A stretch of 64,000 bases of DNA from Bacilli bacterium. Its GTDB lineage: Bacteria > Bacillota_I > Bacilli_A > RFN20 > CAG-288. The stretch spans positions 42,219 through 106,218 of the forward strand of contig JALCRV010000008.1 of assembly GCA_022652945.1 (NCBI GenBank), given 5' to 3'. Below, piece after piece: positions 60,602-64,000 of the stretch. Numbering within the stretch: the first letter of the stretch is position 1; every line of letters starts with the position of its first letter. Position numbers and translations under genes: made by a program. The notes below the pieces were generated by a model. That model saw only the letters and a program-made list of their open reading frames with translations. It did not search any database and was not told the origin of the DNA.

Positions 60602-63580
60602 TTACCAAGCGCAGACGTCATCGACATTGATGAAGCCCGTAACGACATCAGAAGTAGAAGCGGTAGCAGTAAAGAACAGAGAGTAGCCGTAGATTGTCGT
60701 GGCTGAGGCTATAGTCCCAGTGAAAGTCTGCCAATCGGAATTAGCAGCTAGATTGGAGAAAGCCAATTTGGTCTGCGTACGTCCGCTGGCACTCGTACCG
60801 GAAGAGGTGCAAACATAGAAGTATCCAGTAATCGGGAGCGAAGAGGAGTTCTTGACCTTTATGGAGAAGTTAGTGAAGGTGCCGAAGGAAGCAGTCTGAG
60901 CAAATCTATAACGATATTTGCCGACTTTGGCAGCTGTGGTATCCATCGCTAACTTGCCGGAAGCAAACCCGGAACCGACTGTGGTCTCATCAACAGCGAT
61001 GAAGCCAGTCTCATCGGTCGGATTAGTCCAAGCGCCAGTATTGTTAAGATCTCTATCGACCGTATATTTATCGACCAAAGCGGTCGAAGTAGTATTCTCA
61101 AAGTCTTCGATAATCGTCTTCCCAGCGATGCCAGTTCTTAAGAAGAGACCGTTGACATAAGTTCCGTAAGTCCCTTCAGCGGCGGTGTACTTAATAGCCG
61201 TCTTATCAGCGGAAAGGACGCCGGTATACTTAAGATCAGCACCGCAATCGATGACGATATTATTCGAAGCATCGACGGTATAAGTGCCGTTAAGATTAAT
61301 GGCGCTCCCGCCTTTAGGAGTCGCGACAACCGCGACTTTAGAACCGACCGTATAATGAGCCTGGACGCTTACTGTGCCATTATCGCCATTCATCGTTATT
61401 CCAGCGGTGATTGGGCTATTATCGACATAGTAAGGATTGGCAGCGGTATAAAGTTCGAAATCATCAAAGTAAGGATAGGAAACAGCAGCGCCTTGGAAGA
61501 GCATACCGAAGCCGTAATAGACTTTGGTCGCATCTAAGGCAATCGTATACTGCGTCCAATCGCTGTTAGCCGGAATCGTAATGACCGTGTCATTAGTGAA
61601 GTAAAGAGCCTTCTTCACGGTGAACATTGTGAACTTAGCCTGAACATCCGCCGCACCGCCTTTCGCCCAGAAGGAGAAAGTATCAGCGTTAGGATAAGCT
61701 AAGCCTTCGCCATCAGCTAAGTGGAAGTTAACGTATCTCATCGTATTAGTAGAACGCTTGAATTTAGCGGAATTAGTCCCGGAGTGAGCGGCCGTAGTGA
61801 CCAGATCAAGATAATCAGCAGATCCCATCATCTGCCAGTTCTTATCACCCAGAGCGGAAGTGCCGCTGCCAGAGCCGGTATAATACTCGCCGTAGTAATT
61901 AGCTCTTAAGCCAGTTCGAGCGGTCTTATCGGTGTGATTGCCATCCCAGCCGATACCCGTTTCGGTGTAGCTTTCGAAATTATCGAGAGTGTAGACAATG
62001 TTGAAATTGACATTGTTGACGTAAGGAGCATAAGTGCCAGTCGCGGAAGTGAAGACGACCTTCTCACCGCAGTTGACAAGCTTGCCGACATAAGTGAGGC
62101 TGGCTCCGTTATCCGCGGTCTTCATCGTGACTTCATCACCGACTAACTCGACATCCAAATCAGCGGAGAGATTGGTCTCCTGACCTAAAGTCGCTAATTT
62201 CATGCCTTCAGCTGTCGCTTCGAGAGTAAGAAGGACACCCGCAGCATTCTTCCCGGTGTACTTTTCAGCCATCGAAGGTTCGCTGGTTGTGGTCTTAGCG
62301 GTATCGAGAACTAAGTTAGCCTGGTTAAGATAGCAATCAGTCATTCCGTACTTCGGATCGCTGATGGACTTAAAGACCATATCGAAACTAGTGAAGCTGT
62401 AAATGGCATCGGCGGCAGACTTAAAGTCATTCGCAATAGCCCAGTGGCTAAAGGTCTCAGAAGTGCCGTTAATGGTCCAACCCTCATCAGCAAACGGAAT
62501 AACATAATAAGTCCAGTTCGTCGAAGGAATACCGATCGTATACTGTGCATACCCGGCGGGTCCTTTAAGCTGGATAGCTAAAGTCGAAATGCCATCGCCT
62601 TTAACAATTAAGCTGAGAGCATTGTAGCTTTCACCCGGAGTCGGCATATTAACCGCATAATCATAAGCGGTCGAAAGATTCTGGAAATGGAAATTGACGG
62701 CTGTATCAGAAATCAAGAGATCGATGCCGGTTTTTTGGATGCTGCCGTGAGTCGAATCGACCCAGCCGGTTGAAGCATACTCTTGAACCTTGACATCATC
62801 AGCGACTTCGGTATCTACATCTAACAAAACCTTCGAAGCGGTTCCCGCTTGAACGATCCAGCGGTAAGCTGTCTGCTTTTCACCGACGTAATAAACATTA
62901 TTGGCTTCATCGTAACCACCGGAAACGACAACACCGAGCTTGCCGCTCGCTGTAGCCGTATAAGTGGAACCGGCGATATCGACCCAGTCAGTTTCAGCGA
63001 TCTGTCCGGTCGCAGAGAAGGCGGTCTTCGTGTTAAGACCGGTTGCCTTCCATGTGGCGGTCATCCCATCGACAGCTAGGTCAGCCAAAGAGACCCCTTT
63101 GACTTCATAAGTCCAAGTGGCAGCTTCCGAGTCGAGGTAGGCGATATCATCGCCGATCGCTTTGACAGCGACGGAATAAGCACCGGCTACTTCAGCAAAG
63201 GCATAATTGGTAGCATCAGCGAAATCCCCGTTATTTACGGAAACCTGATACTTAGCAGCGTGTTCAATAGCCGGCCATTCAAGACCGGTCTTTGCAGCGT
63301 TCAAAGCCAAAACCGGTGTAGCCAGCTTGACTTTCTGAACGGTTGAGGAAGCGGAAGAGACTGCCGATGATTCAGAGGATACAGGGGCAGAGGAAACAGT
63401 AGAAGAAACAACAGCGGAGGAAGAGGCGGTAGAAGAGATGACAGCGGAGGAAGCGGCGGAAGAAGAAGCCGCAGCGGAGGATTGAGCGGAAGATGAATTG
63501 GTTGTGGTCCCTCCGCAGCCGCTGAGCAATAAGCCGGCGGTTAAGGTAACGAACAGGACCCGTAAACTACTCTTATTCAT
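60602..63580 (-). CDS. Very large surface lipoprotein with carbohydrate-binding-like domains
   Basis: 992 aa. Lipobox LLSGC (Cys22). A linker of about 60 residues is almost all Ser, Ala, Val and Thr. A fibronectin-like segment and several beta-sandwich modules follow, with recurring YTLDNFESYT, YFDDFELY and FINVDDVCAW strands typical of CBM-like domains. No catalytic residues were seen. It probably collects polysaccharide at the surface. It has its own promoter with GTAAACAA boxes and its own terminator, and is separate from the lacI operon. Confidence 0.82.
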   Translation of the reverse strand: MNKSSLRVLFVTLTAGLLLSGCGGTTTNSSSAQSSAAASSSAASSAVISSTASSSAVVSSTVSSAPVSSESSAVSSASSTVQKVKLATPVLALNAAKTGLEWPAIEHAAKYQVSVNNGDFADATNYAFAEVAGAYSVAVKAIGDDIAYLDSEAATWTYEVKGVSLADLAVDGMTATWKATGLNTKTAFSATGQIAETDWVDIAGSTYTATASGKLGVVVSGGYDEANNVYYVGEKQTAYRWIVQAGTASKVLLDVDTEVADDVKVQEYASTGWVDSTHGSIQKTGIDLLISDTAVNFHFQNLSTAYDYAVNMPTPGESYNALSLIVKGDGISTLAIQLKGPAGYAQYTIGIPSTNWTYYVIPFADEGWTINGTSETFSHWAIANDFKSAADAIYSFTSFDMVFKSISDPKYGMTDCYLNQANLVLDTAKTTTSEPSMAEKYTGKNAAGVLLTLEATAEGMKLATLGQETNLSADLDVELVGDEVTMKTADNGASLTYVGKLVNCGEKVVFTSATGTYAPYVNNVNFNIVYTLDNFESYTETGIGWDGNHTDKTARTGLRANYYGEYYTGSGSGTSALGDKNWQMMGSADYLDLVTTAAHSGTNSAKFKRSTNTMRYVNFHLADGEGLAYPNADTFSFWAKGGAADVQAKFTMFTVKKALYFTNDTVITIPANSDWTQYTIALDATKVYYGFGMLFQGAAVSYPYFDDFELYTAANPYYVDNSPITAGITMNGDNGTVSVQAHYTVGSKVAVVATPKGGSAINLNGTYTVDASNNIVIDCGADLKYTGVLSADKTAIKYTAAEGTYGTYVNGLFLRTGIAGKTIIEDFENTTSTALVDKYTVDRDLNNTGAWTNPTDETGFIAVDETTVGSGFASGKLAMDTTAAKVGKYRYRFAQTASFGTFTNFSIKVKNSSSLPITGYFYVCTSSGTSASGRTQTKLAFSNLAANSDWQTFTGTIASATTIYGYSLFFTATASTSDVVTGFINVDDVCAW

Positions 63581-63695
63581 TTTGTCCCCTTTCTAGCGTG
63601 ACAAGGCGCTTGAGGCGAAAGCGGAGCAGCTAAACTCTTAAATTGACAGAGAAAAATGGTTTGAGTTTAGCAATTTCACATTCGTCTACACCTTA

Positions 63696-63723
63696 ATTAT
63701 GTCAGAAGTAAGCCCTTTCACAA
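63696..63723 (-). promoter_or_regulatory. Promoter of the 992-aa lipoprotein gene
   Basis: On the minus strand TTGTGA (63718-63723) and CATAAT (63696-63701) are 16 bases apart. The implied leader is about 110 bases. Confidence 0.6.
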
Positions 63724-63733
63724 GGTAAACTTG

Positions 63734-63762
63734 GTAAACAACCGCCGAAAGTTTGTAAACAA
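63734..63762. promoter_or_regulatory. GTAAACAA boxes upstream of the lipoprotein promoter
   Basis: Two direct copies (63734-63741 and 63755-63762) are 21 bases apart, start to start (two helical turns), just upstream of the -35 box. A third partial box (GGTAAAC) is at 63724. Their spacing suits a dimeric regulator. Confidence 0.55.
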
Positions 63763-63876
63763 AATTACTTTGTTAATAAAAACAATTTGCCGGTATTTGT
63801 TTAAGAGGCCGTCTCTTAATTTTTTAATCTATTCATTAATATTTACATATATTGCTAGGTGTCCTGATGAGTTTAT

Positions 63877-63925
63877 GAGTTTGTAGGTTTTGCCATTTGT
63901 AAGCTCGTGAAAAACCTACAAACTC
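63877..63925. terminator. Hairpin near the right window edge
   Basis: GAGTTTGTAGGTTTT and AAAACCTACAAACTC form a perfect 15-bp stem with a 19-base loop. It lies 9 bp past the stop of a frame entering from the right, so it may be that gene's terminator. It lacks a clear T run on the minus strand. Confidence 0.55.
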
Positions 63926-63933
63926 CTTTTCAT

Positions 63934-64000
63934 TCAGAAAAGCCTCAGCTGCTCGTCTTTCTTCCTTCTGGCCCTCCTTTTCGGCTCAGGCTTGCGCGTG
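63934..64000 (-). CDS. C-terminal end of a gene extending past the window
   Basis: A frame open at the window edge encodes a very basic end, RKPEPKRRARRKKDEQLRLF, then TGA. About 21 codons are visible. It is too short to identify; the hairpin after it supports a real gene end. Confidence 0.35.
   Translation of the reverse strand, partial: TRKPEPKRRARRKKDEQLRLF

Overview
The window looks like chromosome from an uncultured, low- to moderate-GC Bacillota (Bacilli) of a gut or rumen type. TGA is used as a normal stop codon. Most genes have strong GGAGG-type ribosome binding sites, and the gene families (class I Fda aldolase, EpsC-type serine acetyltransferase, YesL, LplB/LplC-type permeases, a SipW peptidase) are typical of Bacilli. 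No rRNA, tRNA, CRISPR array, integrase or complete insertion sequence was found. The taxonomic placement is inference only.

1-2914 holds a LysR regulator (cut by the window edge) divergent from a three-gene operon: cyclophilin-like lipoprotein, flavodoxin-type reductase and alpha/beta hydrolase. 3030-9800 is an accessory region abutting the 3' end of the rRNA methyltransferase gene rlmD. Four copies of the last codons of rlmD (three relics plus the real one) divide it into three tandem islets. These carry a DUF4143 ATPase, an uncharacterised three-gene operon that includes an unlisted 51-aa protein, and a series of toxin-tip/immunity pairs. Two toxins survive only as C-terminal tails, and there is a remnant of a DUF2326 gene. 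9754-14780 returns to housekeeping genes: rlmD, fda and cysK-cysE.

14208-36222 is the most interesting part: a cyclic-di-GMP-linked surface-fibre locus. It contains five secreted TasA/CalY-like proteins, a SipW-type Ser/His signal peptidase, a membrane-anchored McrB-like AAA+ ATPase with a DUF2357-like coiled-coil partner, a nucleoside-phosphorylase-like protein and three GGDEF/EAL proteins. Catalytic residues are divided among the three: one has an intact GGDEF, one an intact EAL and one neither. The eight-gene operon at 24377-34028 is preceded by a clear GEMM-I (c-di-GMP-I) riboswitch. The 3' end of its aptamer can pair into an intrinsic terminator, which predicts that ligand turns the operon on. 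A foreign pair (AlbA_2/Schlafen-type protein and TIR-SieB-like protein) interrupts the locus.

36360-41596 carries a GNAT, a YbaK-type deacylase, YhcH, a tyrosine-phosphatase-like protein, a HipA-like kinase bracketed by 34-bp direct repeats, and a PPi-type phosphofructokinase. 41681-63580 is a carbohydrate-use locus, probably for acetylated beta-mannosides. It has two esterases, then a compact 14-gene minus-strand operon (LacI, two GH130 phosphorylases, ABC importer, TIM-barrel hydrolase, binding lipoproteins, SGNH/CE2 esterases, YesL, and an ATPase with an unusual C-terminal extension), then a large binding lipoprotein. Shared GTAAACAA boxes suggest that the LacI protein controls these units.
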